The position numbers and the translations under genes are program-made. This document shows positions 8,701-16,465 of a DNA stretch of 64,000 nucleotides, one piece after another. The notes beneath the pieces were generated by a model, which worked only from the letters and a program-made list of their open reading frames with translations, ran no database searches and was not told where the DNA came from. Location of the stretch: positions 49,308 to 113,307 of the forward strand of contig NZ_JBFEFH010000023.1 in assembly GCF_040717455.1 (NCBI RefSeq), read 5' to 3'. The stretch's first letter is position 1; the number at the start of each line of letters is the position of its first letter. The stretch is from Tautonia sp040717455 (GTDB taxonomy: Bacteria; Planctomycetota; Planctomycetia; Isosphaerales; Isosphaeraceae).

Positions 8701-8738
8701 CCCAAAGGCCCCGGCCGAGTCCGTCCGGGGCCTTTGGG
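8701..8738. terminator. 14-bp perfect hairpin after the amidohydrolase gene
   Basis: CCCAAAGGCCCCGG at 8701-8714 pairs with CCGGGGCCTTTGGG at 8725-8738 around a 10-base loop. It begins 41 bases after the stop codon and has no T-run, so termination is probable but may not be classic intrinsic. Confidence 0.7.
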
Positions 8739-9087
8739 CATGCGCGGAGTCAAGCCATTTTCCTTCAGTTGCAAAACATGGCTGGAACCGGACAAAATTT
8801 TTACTCAATGTGGTGTAGTGGTTTGCGGAAAACCCCCTCATTTTATGGCACTTGCCCGCAGACTTTTTGTGACTAGAGCTTCCCAAAAAAACGATGATGT
8901 TTCCGTAAGACACGCAAACGGTAATCGAAGGTGATTGCCGACCGCTACCGGTCGATGACAGACCCCTGCGATGGAGCCCCCAGCCATGTCTCCGTTCTCG
9001 AATGAAACGCTTGCGGCCCGCTTCCCGTCCCTGGTTTCGAGCTCGAATCAAACGAACGCTTTGGATTTCACATCAAAGAGGATCAGC
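8739..9087. other. A/T-richer intergenic region upstream of the DUF433-like gene
   Basis: About 350 bases without a convincing gene. Bases 8755-8935 are clearly richer in A/T runs (AAAATTTTTACTC, CATTTTATGG, CCCAAAAAAACG) than the flanking DNA. It may be a promoter and long leader. An in-frame ATG at 8971 would extend the next gene, but the added residues do not look conserved and the ATG at 9088 has the better ribosome-binding site. Confidence 0.45.
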
Positions 9088-9732
9088 ATGGACACCGCCT
9101 TGTTTCCCGCGATGAGCAGCGTCACGGTCCCGCTCGGCGTCCTCGGTGGCAACGATCGGGACTTCTTGGGCGTCGCCGAGGCGCTCCGGGCCGAGCTGGC
9201 GCCGAGCGGCCTGGTCGAGTCGTTGATGGCGGACCGGGTCGTCCTGGCCGTCGCCCGATTGCGATCGCTGGTGGCCGGGGGCATTGGCCTCGACGCGGCG
9301 GCGGAGGACCTGGCCCAGGCCGAGCAGTCGATCGACCGCGCCCTCGACGCCCTGATCACCGCCCGGTCGGCCCGGGCCGAGGGCTGGGGCCATCCGGCCC
9401 CGTCGTCGAGCCGGGTCGGCGAGACCTCCTCGATGTCCCCGCTCCCCGGCAACGACGACCTGCCGATGAACTTCACCCTCGAACACTCGGCGAACCCCGC
9501 GACCCCCGACGACGAGCAGCCCTGGCCTGACCGCCTGGCCTTCGACGACCACGTCTCCGAGGAGTCCCCGGTGGTCCGGGGCACCTGGATCACGGCCGGC
9601 CAGGTGGTCTCCCTGATCGTCGACGGCTGGGACCGGGACGCCATCCTCAAGAACTACCCCGAACTGACGGAAGCCGACATCCGGGCCTGCCTCGCCTACA
9701 CGGTCGAGCAGGACGGGCCGATCGCCTTCTGA
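9088..9732 (+). CDS. Degenerate DUF433-domain protein with an alpha-helical N-terminal domain
   Basis: A 214-residue protein; AGAGGA at 9077-9082, five bases before the ATG, fixes the start. The C-terminal 50 residues (TWITAGQVVSLIVDGWDRD then ILKNYPELTEADIRACLAY) match the DUF433 helical fold that often serves as a DNA-binding antitoxin. The N-terminal part is helical, with the pattern ALRAELAPSGLVESLMADRV, and resembles the N-terminus of the protein at 56062-56826, which also has a DUF433-like C-terminus. No toxin gene is adjacent. A DNA-binding or adaptor role is possible but unproven. Confidence 0.7.
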   Translation: MDTALFPAMSSVTVPLGVLGGNDRDFLGVAEALRAELAPSGLVESLMADRVVLAVARLRSLVAGGIGLDAAAEDLAQAEQSIDRALDALITARSARAEGWGHPAPSSSRVGETSSMSPLPGNDDLPMNFTLEHSANPATPDDEQPWPDRLAFDDHVSEESPVVRGTWITAGQVVSLIVDGWDRDAILKNYPELTEADIRACLAYTVEQDGPIAF

Positions 9733-9770
9733 ATCGAGTCGTCGGCTGGCTTTGCTTGAAGGGCGGCACT

Positions 9771-9822
9771 AACGCATCGAGGGCCGGAGGGTCGACATGG
9801 CCCCTCCGGCCCTCGATGCGTT
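9771..9822. terminator. 21-bp perfect hairpin between convergent genes
   Basis: The arm at 9771-9791 (AACGCATCGAGGGCCGGAGGG) is exactly complementary to 9802-9822 around a 10-base loop. It lies between the DUF433-like gene and the end of mrp, so it can stop transcription from both sides. Confidence 0.85.
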
Positions 9823-9855
9823 TGCGGGATGTCTCAGGAAGGTCGCCCGGAACGC

Positions 9856-10953
9856 TCAGCTGATGATTTCCAGGGTCGGCATCCTGGGGGCCTTGAGGTT
9901 GCGGATGCTGATTTGCTGGGCAAGCGCCTCGACCACGCCGAGCAGGTAGGGACGCGAGGGGGAGCCTTCGGCCAGGGTCTCGTGCAGGAGGCCGATGTCC
10001 CCCTTCTCCCGGATGTCGAAGACGAGCGGGACTTCTCCCAGGAAGGGGACGTCCAGTTCCTCGGCCCGTCGCCGGGCACCGCCGTGGCCGAACGGGTACA
10101 TGCGATCGCCTCCCCCCGGGGGGTCGAGGAAGCTCATGTTCTCGACCATGCCGAGCAAGGGGACCTTGAGCTGCCGGAACATGGCCACGGCCCGGGTGGC
10201 ATCGAGCAAGGCCACCTCCTGCGGCGTGCAAACGACCACGGCCCCGGTCAGCGGCAAGGTCTGCGAGAGGGTCAGGGGGACGTCTCCGGTGCCGGGCGGC
10301 AGGTCGATGACCAGGTAGTCGAGTTCGCCCCAGTCCACCTGATGCAGGAACTGGTTGACGATCCCGTGGAGCATCGGGCCTCGCATGATGACCGCCTGCT
10401 CGGGCTTCACCAGGAAGCCGATCGACATGAGTTTCAGGCCGTTGGCCTCGATCGGCTGGATCCGCTCACCCTTGGCCATCGGCCGGCCCGAGGCACCCAC
10501 CAGGTGCGGGACCGACGGGCCGTAGACGTCGGCGTCCATCAGGCCGACCTTCGACCCGTAGTGTTGCAGGCCATAGGCGAGCGACGCGGCCAGCGTGGAC
10601 TTGCCGACCCCCCCCTTGCCCGATCCGACGGCGATGACGTTGCGGACCCCGGGGATGTCCCCCTTCTCGATGACTCCCTTCCCTCGGACGTCGGCCGACA
10701 TGTTGACGCGCAGCTCCCGGGCGTTGCCGAGGTTCCGGCCGATCGCCTCGCGGACGTCGGCCTCGATCTTCCCCTTCAAGGGGCAAGCCGGGGTGGTCAG
10801 GTTGACCGTCAGCTCGAGGAGCTGGTCGGTGATCCGGATGTCCTTGATCATGCCGAGGTCGACCAGATCGCGCTTGAGGTCCGGGTCCTGGACTCCTTTC
10901 AGGGCGAGCAAGACGTCCTGTTCGGTCAGGCCGGCAGGGTGAGAAGCGGACAT
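9856..10953 (-). CDS. mrp: Mrp/NBP35-type iron-sulfur cluster carrier ATPase
   Basis: A 365-residue protein. Residues 1-85 form the DUF59/MIP18-like domain (VQDPDLKRDLVDLGMIKDI), and the rest is the P-loop ATPase with the deviant Walker A GSGKGGVGKST at 110-120 and DLPPGTGDVPLTLSQ typical of Mrp/ApbC. The family delivers Fe-S clusters to apoproteins in the cytosol. The CxxC normally expected near the C-terminus is not visible: the corresponding region reads VENMSFLDPPGGGDRMYPFG without cysteines, a known variant in many bacterial Mrp proteins. Start at 10953 has GAGAGGA upstream; longer in-frame extensions are not conserved. Confidence 0.93.
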   Translation of the reverse strand: MSASHPAGLTEQDVLLALKGVQDPDLKRDLVDLGMIKDIRITDQLLELTVNLTTPACPLKGKIEADVREAIGRNLGNARELRVNMSADVRGKGVIEKGDIPGVRNVIAVGSGKGGVGKSTLAASLAYGLQHYGSKVGLMDADVYGPSVPHLVGASGRPMAKGERIQPIEANGLKLMSIGFLVKPEQAVIMRGPMLHGIVNQFLHQVDWGELDYLVIDLPPGTGDVPLTLSQTLPLTGAVVVCTPQEVALLDATRAVAMFRQLKVPLLGMVENMSFLDPPGGGDRMYPFGHGGARRRAEELDVPFLGEVPLVFDIREKGDIGLLHETLAEGSPSRPYLLGVVEALAQQISIRNLKAPRMPTLEIIS

Positions 10954-11084
10954 CGGGCGAATCCTCTCGGAGCGAATAAAAAATAGGGAACCAGCAGGCG
11001 GGGGGTACGAAGGACGGACGAGGGAGGTTTCTGTCGGTCGGATGACGGCGTCCCGCCCGGCACCGCGTCGAAGACCTTTTGGAA

Positions 11085-11540
11085 TCAGAGTTCGAGCAGC
11101 GCCATCGGATCGCCCGGGTCGGGTTCGGGTCGGGGAAGGGCCGCGCGGCCGGCCAGGGCGGTTCGGTGACGGGCCAGAATGAGCCAATCGTCAATCACCT
11201 CGGCGACGTTCGGCGGAGGAGCGAAGCCAGACCAGACCCGAGTGGCCCCCAACTCCCGGGCCAGGTCGTGAAGCTCGGGGTGGCGATGGCGGTCGAGCAC
11301 GAGCACCAGGGCGGAAGGGCAGAGCACGGCCAGGCGAACCAGCCGCTCCAGGGCTTCGCGAGGTTGAGTCCCGAGGTCGAGCACGACGATCGGGCATGGC
11401 CAGCCCTCGACCGCGGCGAGCAGGTCGTTCGTCCCTCGCGTCTCTCGCCAGATCACCGGGCGATCCTGGAGCCGCGCTCGGAGCTGACCGGCCCAGAAAC
11501 CTCGGCGTTCGGAGATGACCACCAGTTGGCGAGGGTTCAT
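11085..11540 (-). CDS. Orphan receiver-like protein of unknown function
   Basis: A 151-residue protein. The alternation of strands and helices (LVVISERRGFWAGQL, CPIVVLDLGTQPREA, ALVLVLDRHRHPEL, GATRVWSGF) resembles a response-regulator receiver fold with an Asp at the phospho-acceptor position (VVLDLGT). The acidic pair and the Lys of true receivers are not evident, so it may be a pseudo-receiver. It lies upstream of mrp on the same strand, 131 bases away, and is divergent from dnaJ. Confidence 0.6.
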   Translation of the reverse strand: MNPRQLVVISERRGFWAGQLRARLQDRPVIWRETRGTNDLLAAVEGWPCPIVVLDLGTQPREALERLVRLAVLCPSALVLVLDRHRHPELHDLARELGATRVWSGFAPPPNVAEVIDDWLILARHRTALAGRAALPRPEPDPGDPMALLEL

Positions 11541-11774
11541 GGCTGCGAGACACGAGGTCCGGGATTCGCTCGTCCTGATTTTCTCGATCGGAGCCTGGGA
11601 AATCGGTACCCCATTCTAGTCGAACGTCAATCGTGGGGCGAGCCTTGGGTGCCGACCGAATCGTCGGCCTCGCTTGAAACGCGACCTCAAGTCGTCTTAT
11701 GATTGAGGCGGTCTCCGCGAACGAGACGAGTCATCCTGTCCCCCCGATCTTGTCCGGAAAGGGTCGCCATCGCG

Positions 11775-12767
11775 ATGCCCAAACGCGACTTCTACGAGGT
11801 GCTGGGCCTGGACCGGGGAGCCTCCGCCGAGGACCTCAAGCGCGCCTACCGCTCCCTGGCCCGCAAGCACCACCCCGACCTGAACCCCGACGACAAGCCG
11901 GCCGCCGAGAGGCGCTTCAAGGAGCTCCAGGAGGCCTACGACGTCTTGAGCGACCCCGAGAAGCGGAAGCTCTACGACCTGTATGGCCGGGCCGCCTTCG
12001 AGGGGGCGGGCGCGGCCGGGCCCCGGGCCGGGGGGGCCGAATGGTCGGCTCGACAAGGGCCGGGCTTCGAGAATATCGACTTCTCGCAGTTCTTCGGCAC
12101 CGGCTCGGGGGGCAGGACCGCCCCCGGAGGGGCCGAAGAGTTCGACGCCGGCGGGGGAATCTTCGAGGAGATCCTGGGCCGGGTCCGCGGCGGCCGCCGG
12201 GCCGGTCGAGCAGGACATCGGGGGGGGGGCGATGTCGAGTCCTCCCTGCGGATTCCGTTCCTCACGGCCGTCAACGGCGGCGAGCAGCCGATCGTGATCG
12301 CCCGCCCCGACGGCTCGAACGAAACCCTGACCGTGAAGATTCCCCCAGGCATCGAGGACGGCGCCAAGATCCGGCTCCGGGGCAAGGGGAACCCCGGCCT
12401 CGGTGGCGGACCGCCCGGCTCCCTGGTCATCACCGTTCAGGTCGACTCGCACCGCTCGTTCCGTCGCGAGGGTCGAGACCTCCTGGTCGACTTGCCGATC
12501 TCTGTCGGCGAGGCGATCCTCGGCGCCCGGGTCGATTGCCCGACCCTCTCGGGGGTCAAGACCCTGACGATCCCGCCGGGCAGCTCGACCGGCCAGAAGC
12601 TGCGGCTCAAGGGCCAGGGCGTCCCGGCCCGGGGCGATCGGCCCGCGGGAGACCTGTTCGCCGTGCTCAAGGTCGTCGTCCCGAAGTCGATCGATGAGGA
12701 AAGCCGCCGCCTGATCGAACAGTTCGCCGCACGCAATCCGACTGATCCTCGCCAGGGGCTCTGGTAA
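11775..12767 (+). CDS. DnaJ-class co-chaperone of the CbpA type
   Basis: A 330-residue J-domain protein. The J domain (residues 4-70) has HPD at 33-35 (KHHPDLNP), followed by a G/F-like region and a C-terminal substrate-binding domain (LTVKIPPGIEDGAKIRLRGK, then SVGEAILGARVDCPTLSG). There is no CxxCxGxG zinc-finger block, so it is CbpA-like, not full DnaJ. It stimulates DnaK ATPase activity in the cytoplasm. The next gene, 57 bases on, is a MerR-type regulator of the HspR/CbpM kind, a common pairing that suggests feedback control of chaperone expression or activity. No dnaK or grpE is near. Confidence 0.93.
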   Translation: MPKRDFYEVLGLDRGASAEDLKRAYRSLARKHHPDLNPDDKPAAERRFKELQEAYDVLSDPEKRKLYDLYGRAAFEGAGAAGPRAGGAEWSARQGPGFENIDFSQFFGTGSGGRTAPGGAEEFDAGGGIFEEILGRVRGGRRAGRAGHRGGGDVESSLRIPFLTAVNGGEQPIVIARPDGSNETLTVKIPPGIEDGAKIRLRGKGNPGLGGGPPGSLVITVQVDSHRSFRREGRDLLVDLPISVGEAILGARVDCPTLSGVKTLTIPPGSSTGQKLRLKGQGVPARGDRPAGDLFAVLKVVVPKSIDEESRRLIEQFAARNPTDPRQGLW

Positions 12768-12823
12768 TCCGAGGCCCCGGTCAGCCCGCTTCTTCAGGCT
12801 CGTTCTCGACGGGATTCGCGCCG

Positions 12824-13135
12824 ATGGACCCGACGATCCTCCCCCGCGACCAGGTCGCCCATCACCTGGCGATTTCCACCCGGCGTTTGCTGGCCTACGA
12901 GCGCAGAGGGCTCGTTCAGGTCATGCGATCCGGGGACGTTGAAGGGTATTCGCCCTCGGAAGTCCGACGCCTCTGGACCGTGGTCAGCCTGCATCGAGAC
13001 GCGGGGATCAACCTGGCCGGGATCGAGGCGATTCTCCAGATGCAGGGGCATCTGGAGCGGGTTTGCCGGCAACTGCATGCCCTTGCCGAACAGATCGACC
13101 AGGCGATTGCCGATGAAGGAGTGGACGAGGACTGA
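12824..13135 (+). CDS. MerR-family heat-shock regulator / chaperone modulator (HspR/CbpM-like)
   Basis: A 103-residue protein with an N-terminal MerR winged helix (VAHHLAISTRRLLAYERRGL and YSPSEVRRLWTVVSLHRDAG) and a C-terminal coiled helix (LERVCRQLHALAEQIDQAI). HspR proteins bind DNA upstream of chaperone operons and sense DnaK; CbpM proteins bind the J domain of CbpA. Placement directly after a cbpA-type gene fits either role. No HAIR-type operator was recognised in the 11541-11774 region. Confidence 0.8.
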   Translation: MDPTILPRDQVAHHLAISTRRLLAYERRGLVQVMRSGDVEGYSPSEVRRLWTVVSLHRDAGINLAGIEAILQMQGHLERVCRQLHALAEQIDQAIADEGVDED

Positions 13136-13141
13136 CCCCGA

Positions 13142-13435
13142 ATGCCCGATCCCGTCGCGAACCCATCGCCGCCGCGACCCCTCCGAAACGTGATTGCCGA
13201 GGACCCGGCCGCTCGGCGTCGGATCGGCCGGGCGTATGCCGAGTTCCTCGCGGTCGTCCTGGTGGCGATCGCCTCCATCACCGCCCTGGTGCTCTGGCAT
13301 CTGGCGCGGAGAGGTCGAATCCTCCGTCAGAACCTCGGGCAGCCCCGACGCATTTCCTGGCCCGACCCTGATGAGCAACGCCACGGCAACCCCGACCGCG
13401 ATCGCGACGGCGATCAGACCGAGACCCCCTCATGA
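13142..13435 (+). CDS. Small single-span membrane protein
   Basis: A 97-residue protein of unknown function with one transmembrane helix (FLAVVLVAIASITALVLWHL, about residues 34-53), a basic stretch after it and a charged Asp/Arg-rich tail. It starts six bases after the regulator gene and its stop overlaps the rnpA start (ATGA), so it is translated as part of the dnaJ-to-yidD run. Confidence 0.6.
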   Translation: MPDPVANPSPPRPLRNVIAEDPAARRRIGRAYAEFLAVVLVAIASITALVLWHLARRGRILRQNLGQPRRISWPDPDEQRHGNPDRDRDGDQTETPS

Positions 13436-13851
13436 CTGCGGCGACCTTCCGTCCTCACGAACGCATCTCCAGTCCGATCGAGTTCCGCCGCGCCTTCGAC
13501 CGCCGGCGGTCGGCCTCGGACGATTCCCTGATCGTCTACGGCGCGGAGAACGGCCTGGCTTACCCGAGGCTCGGCATCTCCGTCGGCCGGAAGCGGGTCC
13601 GCAAGGCGACCGACCGCAACCGGGTCAAGCGATTGATCCGGGAAGCGTTTCGCCTGAATAAAGAGGTCCTGCCCGAGGGAGTCGATCTGGTGATCGTCCC
13701 CCGAGGCCCCGCCCTGACGTTCGAGCAGGCCAACCGATCCTTGCCCCAACTGGCCGCGGCGGTCGCCGCTCGGCTTGCGAGGGATCGCGGACGATCCCGC
13801 CCTCGTGATCGGGGTCACGATCGCCAGCCGTCGTCCGAGACCTCGTCATGA
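13432..13851 (+). CDS. rnpA: Ribonuclease P protein component
   Basis: A 139-residue basic protein. The RNase P signature RKRVRKATDRNRVKRLIREAF (about residues 53-73) carries the conserved RNRxKR motif that contacts the RNA subunit, and ISSPIEFRRAFDRR is the usual N-terminus. It helps the RNA enzyme cleave tRNA 5' leaders. It is translationally coupled by ATGA to the genes on both sides. In most bacteria rnpA follows rpmH near dnaA; neither is present here. Confidence 0.95.
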   Translation: MTAATFRPHERISSPIEFRRAFDRRRSASDDSLIVYGAENGLAYPRLGISVGRKRVRKATDRNRVKRLIREAFRLNKEVLPEGVDLVIVPRGPALTFEQANRSLPQLAAAVAARLARDRGRSRPRDRGHDRQPSSETSS

Positions 13852-14090
13852 GCCTTCGACCCTGGCTATGGCCTGCCCGGCTCGCCGTCGAGGGGCTCTG
13901 CCTGCTCATCCGGGCCTATCAGCTCCTCCTGTCCCCCTTGATCGGCAACGCCTGCCGGTTCGAGCCGAGTTGCAGCCGGTACATGGTCGGCGCCCTGCGG
14001 AAGTACGGCCTGGTCCGGGGGCTCTGGAAGGGGACCGGCCGCCTGCTCCGCTGCCACCCGTGGCACCCGGGGGGTTATGACCCCCCTTGA
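13848..14090 (+). CDS. yidD: Membrane protein insertion efficiency factor
   Basis: An 80-residue YidD protein with an amphipathic N-terminal helix and the family core LLSPLIGNACRFEPSCSRYM (three-cysteine block with the following LLRCHPWHPGGYDP). It is thought to assist YidC-dependent membrane insertion at the inner face of the membrane. ATG overlaps the rnpA stop. yidC, usually next, is absent; instead an acyltransferase gene converges and overlaps the last 16 bases. Confidence 0.95.
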   Translation: MSLRPWLWPARLAVEGLCLLIRAYQLLLSPLIGNACRFEPSCSRYMVGALRKYGLVRGLWKGTGRLLRCHPWHPGGYDPP

Positions 14091-14905
14091 GGTTTCCGGG
14101 CCGTCGAGTAGTCGGCCGGGGGACCGCCGAACCGCGAGCGGAACCGGGCGTAGCGGTCGTTGATCGACCCCCGGCCCGTGAGGATCGGCTCGAACCGAGT
14201 GGCGTCTTGCGAGAGGACGTCGGTTTTCAAGGCATCCAGTTCGTCGGTCAGGCGCCCCTGCCAATGATCCAGAACGCTCGACCGTTCCGCGCGATCGGCC
14301 CGGGCAGGAGTCCCGAACCGCGCGAACGCCTCCGGGCGCTCGTCCTGCCAGTATTCGAACCGCAGGGCGACCGGCACGATCCGGAGGCGGCCGGCGCGCC
14401 GGAGCAGGAGCCGCAACCCCCCCTGGAACTCCAAGGGACGCACGTCGTTGCAGGCGATCGTCCCCTGGGGGAAGAGCCAGACCCCCGCCCTCGGGCGCCG
14501 GAGCAGCTCCACCGTGTAATCCAGCGAGGCCCGGACCGACCCCGGGTCGTTCCGATCGACCGAATAGGCGCCGATCCGCCTGAAGAAGCCGTACTTGACC
14601 ATGTTCGAGTGCTCGGTCATCCCGAAGCCGTCGACGGGGACCGTCACGTTGATCCAGTGGGCCATGAAGAAGTCCCACCAGCTCGAATGATTGGCCAGGA
14701 AGAGGACGCCGGTCGGGTCGTCGTCGAGGGCCTCCCGAAGTCGCCCCAAGCCCTGGGCGTGGATGGCGTGGAAGTGCCGGTGCAGTTTCCAGCGAATCAA
14801 GGCGTGGACGGCGTGGGTCGGCCATCCGGCCTTGTCGGCCCGGATCATGGGAGGGCCGACCGCCTGAGCGGTCGCAGCCTCGTGCTGATTGCCGGCATGA
14901 GTCAT
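14075..14905 (-). CDS. Lysophospholipid acyltransferase family protein (PlsC-like)
   Basis: A 276-residue protein. The catalytic HX4D motif is in NHSSWWDFFM, followed by the glycerol-phosphate binding block LFPQGTIACND (FPEG variant) and PVALRFEYW. It probably acylates a lysophospholipid or other acceptor at the membrane face. The longer frame upstream of 14905 is not conserved; an ATG at 14848 is an alternative start. Its 3' end overlaps yidD by 16 bases tail to tail. Confidence 0.88.
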   Translation of the reverse strand: MTHAGNQHEAATAQAVGPPMIRADKAGWPTHAVHALIRWKLHRHFHAIHAQGLGRLREALDDDPTGVLFLANHSSWWDFFMAHWINVTVPVDGFGMTEHSNMVKYGFFRRIGAYSVDRNDPGSVRASLDYTVELLRRPRAGVWLFPQGTIACNDVRPLEFQGGLRLLLRRAGRLRIVPVALRFEYWQDERPEAFARFGTPARADRAERSSVLDHWQGRLTDELDALKTDVLSQDATRFEPILTGRGSINDRYARFRSRFGGPPADYSTARKPQGGS

Positions 14906-15091
14906 CCGTTGGCGTCCTTTGATCGCTTGCGTCAACACTCCCGAAGGAGTTGCCCACCGGCCCGCTCGGCTGGCATGATCGACTTCGATCCGAGAGCCTG
15001 GTGGGCATCGGGCTTCGGCATTGATTGTGCGACCCGATCCGGAAGGGTTCAATGGGCCGAGCCTGCCGCCGAAACCAAGAGAGGGACGCCC

Positions 15092-15469
15092 ATGCCGATC
15101 GACTCCCGAGTGGACCGCGGAGTGACGATCGTCGGCAACCTGGCCGGCGTCATTCACGACGCGAGCCTCCATGACGCCGCCCGAGACCTCGACGAGCTGC
15201 TCGACGAGGGCCGCCGCCGGTTCGTCTTCGAGCTGAGCGGCGTCGGCCCGATCGGGCCGTCGGCCCTGGGATTGCTGATGACCCTGACCCGGCAGATCCG
15301 CAAGCGATCCGGCGAGGTCGTCTTCGCCCGCGTCGGCCGGTCGACACGGGAGGTGCTCGAAACGATGCAGATGGACGCCCACTGGGACCTCTTCCGCACG
15401 GTCCCCGAGGCGATCGCGTCGTTCGGGCCTCCCGAACCGGACGACGACGCAGAGGAACCGTCCCCCTGA
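15092..15469 (+). CDS. STAS-domain anti-sigma factor antagonist-like protein
   Basis: A 125-residue protein consisting of one STAS fold (GVTIVGNLAGVIHDASLHDA, FVFELSGVGPIGPSALGLLM). The Ser of GPSALG sits where SpoIIAA-type proteins carry the phosphorylated Ser, and the helix after it is typical. Such proteins bind anti-sigma kinases in partner switching. No kinase or phosphatase gene lies next to it, so its partner is unknown. The acidic C-terminal tail (PDDDAEEPSP) is atypical. The ATG at 15092 was chosen because the conserved strand begins right after it. Confidence 0.8.
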   Translation: MPIDSRVDRGVTIVGNLAGVIHDASLHDAARDLDELLDEGRRRFVFELSGVGPIGPSALGLLMTLTRQIRKRSGEVVFARVGRSTREVLETMQMDAHWDLFRTVPEAIASFGPPEPDDDAEEPSP

Positions 15470-15527
15470 TCGGCAGGGACCGATGCAGCCCCTTTGCCCC
15501 GGACCCCGGGGCCGCGAGGTGACAGCC

Positions 15528-15848
15528 ATGAGCCAATCCGTCGACCGCGAACCGACCCGAGACGAGGTGGACCGGATGGAGGGCCTCGTGCTCCTCGAAT
15601 TCGGGGCCTCGTGGTGCGGCCACTGCCAGGCGGCCGCGCCTCGGCGCGATGCCCTGCTCGACGAGCATCCCGAGGTCACCCACGTCCCCGTCGAGGACGG
15701 CCCCGGCCGACCGCTCGGCCGGTCGTTCCGGGTGAAGCTCTGGCCGACGTTCGTCTTCCTCCGCGATGGCGAGGTGGTCTGCCAGGTCTCCCGGCCCGAT
15801 CCGGACGAGCTGCGCGAGGGGTTCGAGGCCCTCGTGAACGCCGGGTGA
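15528..15848 (+). CDS. Thioredoxin family protein
   Basis: A 106-residue thioredoxin with the active site WCGHC (FGASWCGHCQAAAP, about residue 28) and the conserved cis-proline in KLWPTFVFLRDGE. It is a cytosolic thiol-disulfide reductant; the GH dipeptide between the cysteines departs from the usual GP. The ATG at 15528 gives normal family length; an upstream in-frame ATG at 15483 would add 15 non-conserved residues. It follows the STAS gene by 58 bases and converges on yqeY. Confidence 0.9.
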   Translation: MSQSVDREPTRDEVDRMEGLVLLEFGASWCGHCQAAAPRRDALLDEHPEVTHVPVEDGPGRPLGRSFRVKLWPTFVFLRDGEVVCQVSRPDPDELREGFEALVNAG

Positions 15849-15865
15849 GCCGAAGCGTTTCGCCA

Positions 15866-16264
15866 TCAGCCGCGCAGGTCGGCGATGACGGCCTTCACGT
15901 CGTCGGCCTCGACCGGCTTCCCGGCGAGCGACTTCATGGCGATCCCCATCGCCTGGCCGTCCTTCGGGGCGCCCTTGATCTGATCGGCGACGGGGGCGAG
16001 TTCCTGGGCGATCTGCGAGCGGTCGAGCGTGGGGGGGACCCATTCCTCGAGCAGGGAAACTTCCTCGGGGCTGAAGGAGGTCTGGCCTCCCCGGGCTTCC
16101 TTGAGCATGGCCCGCATCTTCTTGATCGCCTGCTCGTCGGCCACTTCCTCGCCGGTCCCGGTGGTGAGCTGGGCGATCCAGTAGCGGAGGAAGTTGGTCC
16201 GGACGGCGTCTCGGGCCTTCATCGAGTCTTTCAACTGCGTACGCATCTGGGCGACGATGGACAT
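15866..16264 (-). CDS. yqeY: GatB/YqeY domain-containing protein
   Basis: A 132-residue stand-alone YqeY protein, helical, related to the tail domain of GatB. Typical features are the N-terminal MRTQLKDSMKARDAVRTNFLRYW, the block LLEEWVPPTLDRSQIAQEL (family: YLPxQLSxxEI) and the closing GKPVEADDVKAVI. A tRNA-binding or aminoacylation-linked role has been proposed for the family. It is divergent from an RRF-like gene with about 200 bases between the starts. Confidence 0.9.
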   Translation of the reverse strand: MSIVAQMRTQLKDSMKARDAVRTNFLRYWIAQLTTGTGEEVADEQAIKKMRAMLKEARGGQTSFSPEEVSLLEEWVPPTLDRSQIAQELAPVADQIKGAPKDGQAMGIAMKSLAGKPVEADDVKAVIADLRG

Positions 16265-16465
16265 GGCGTCGTTCCTTTCGTTCGATCGAGTCGATTCGAG
16301 TCGATTCCAGGTGGTTTCTTGGATCTTCAAGACGAGTCCGGTGCGGTCCGGGTTCGCCGCCTCGTTGGAGGGCGCGAGGGTGCCGGCCGACGGCGATCCG
16401 GATACGATGGTGCCGGAGCGTCGGAACTTCTCCGGCCAGTGTACCGACTCGCCCAACCCATTCGA

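Noticed and set aside
9088..9732. Toxin-antitoxin system
   Set aside because: The DUF433-like half suggested an antitoxin, but no PIN or other toxin gene lies on either side; the neighbours are an amidohydrolase and mrp.
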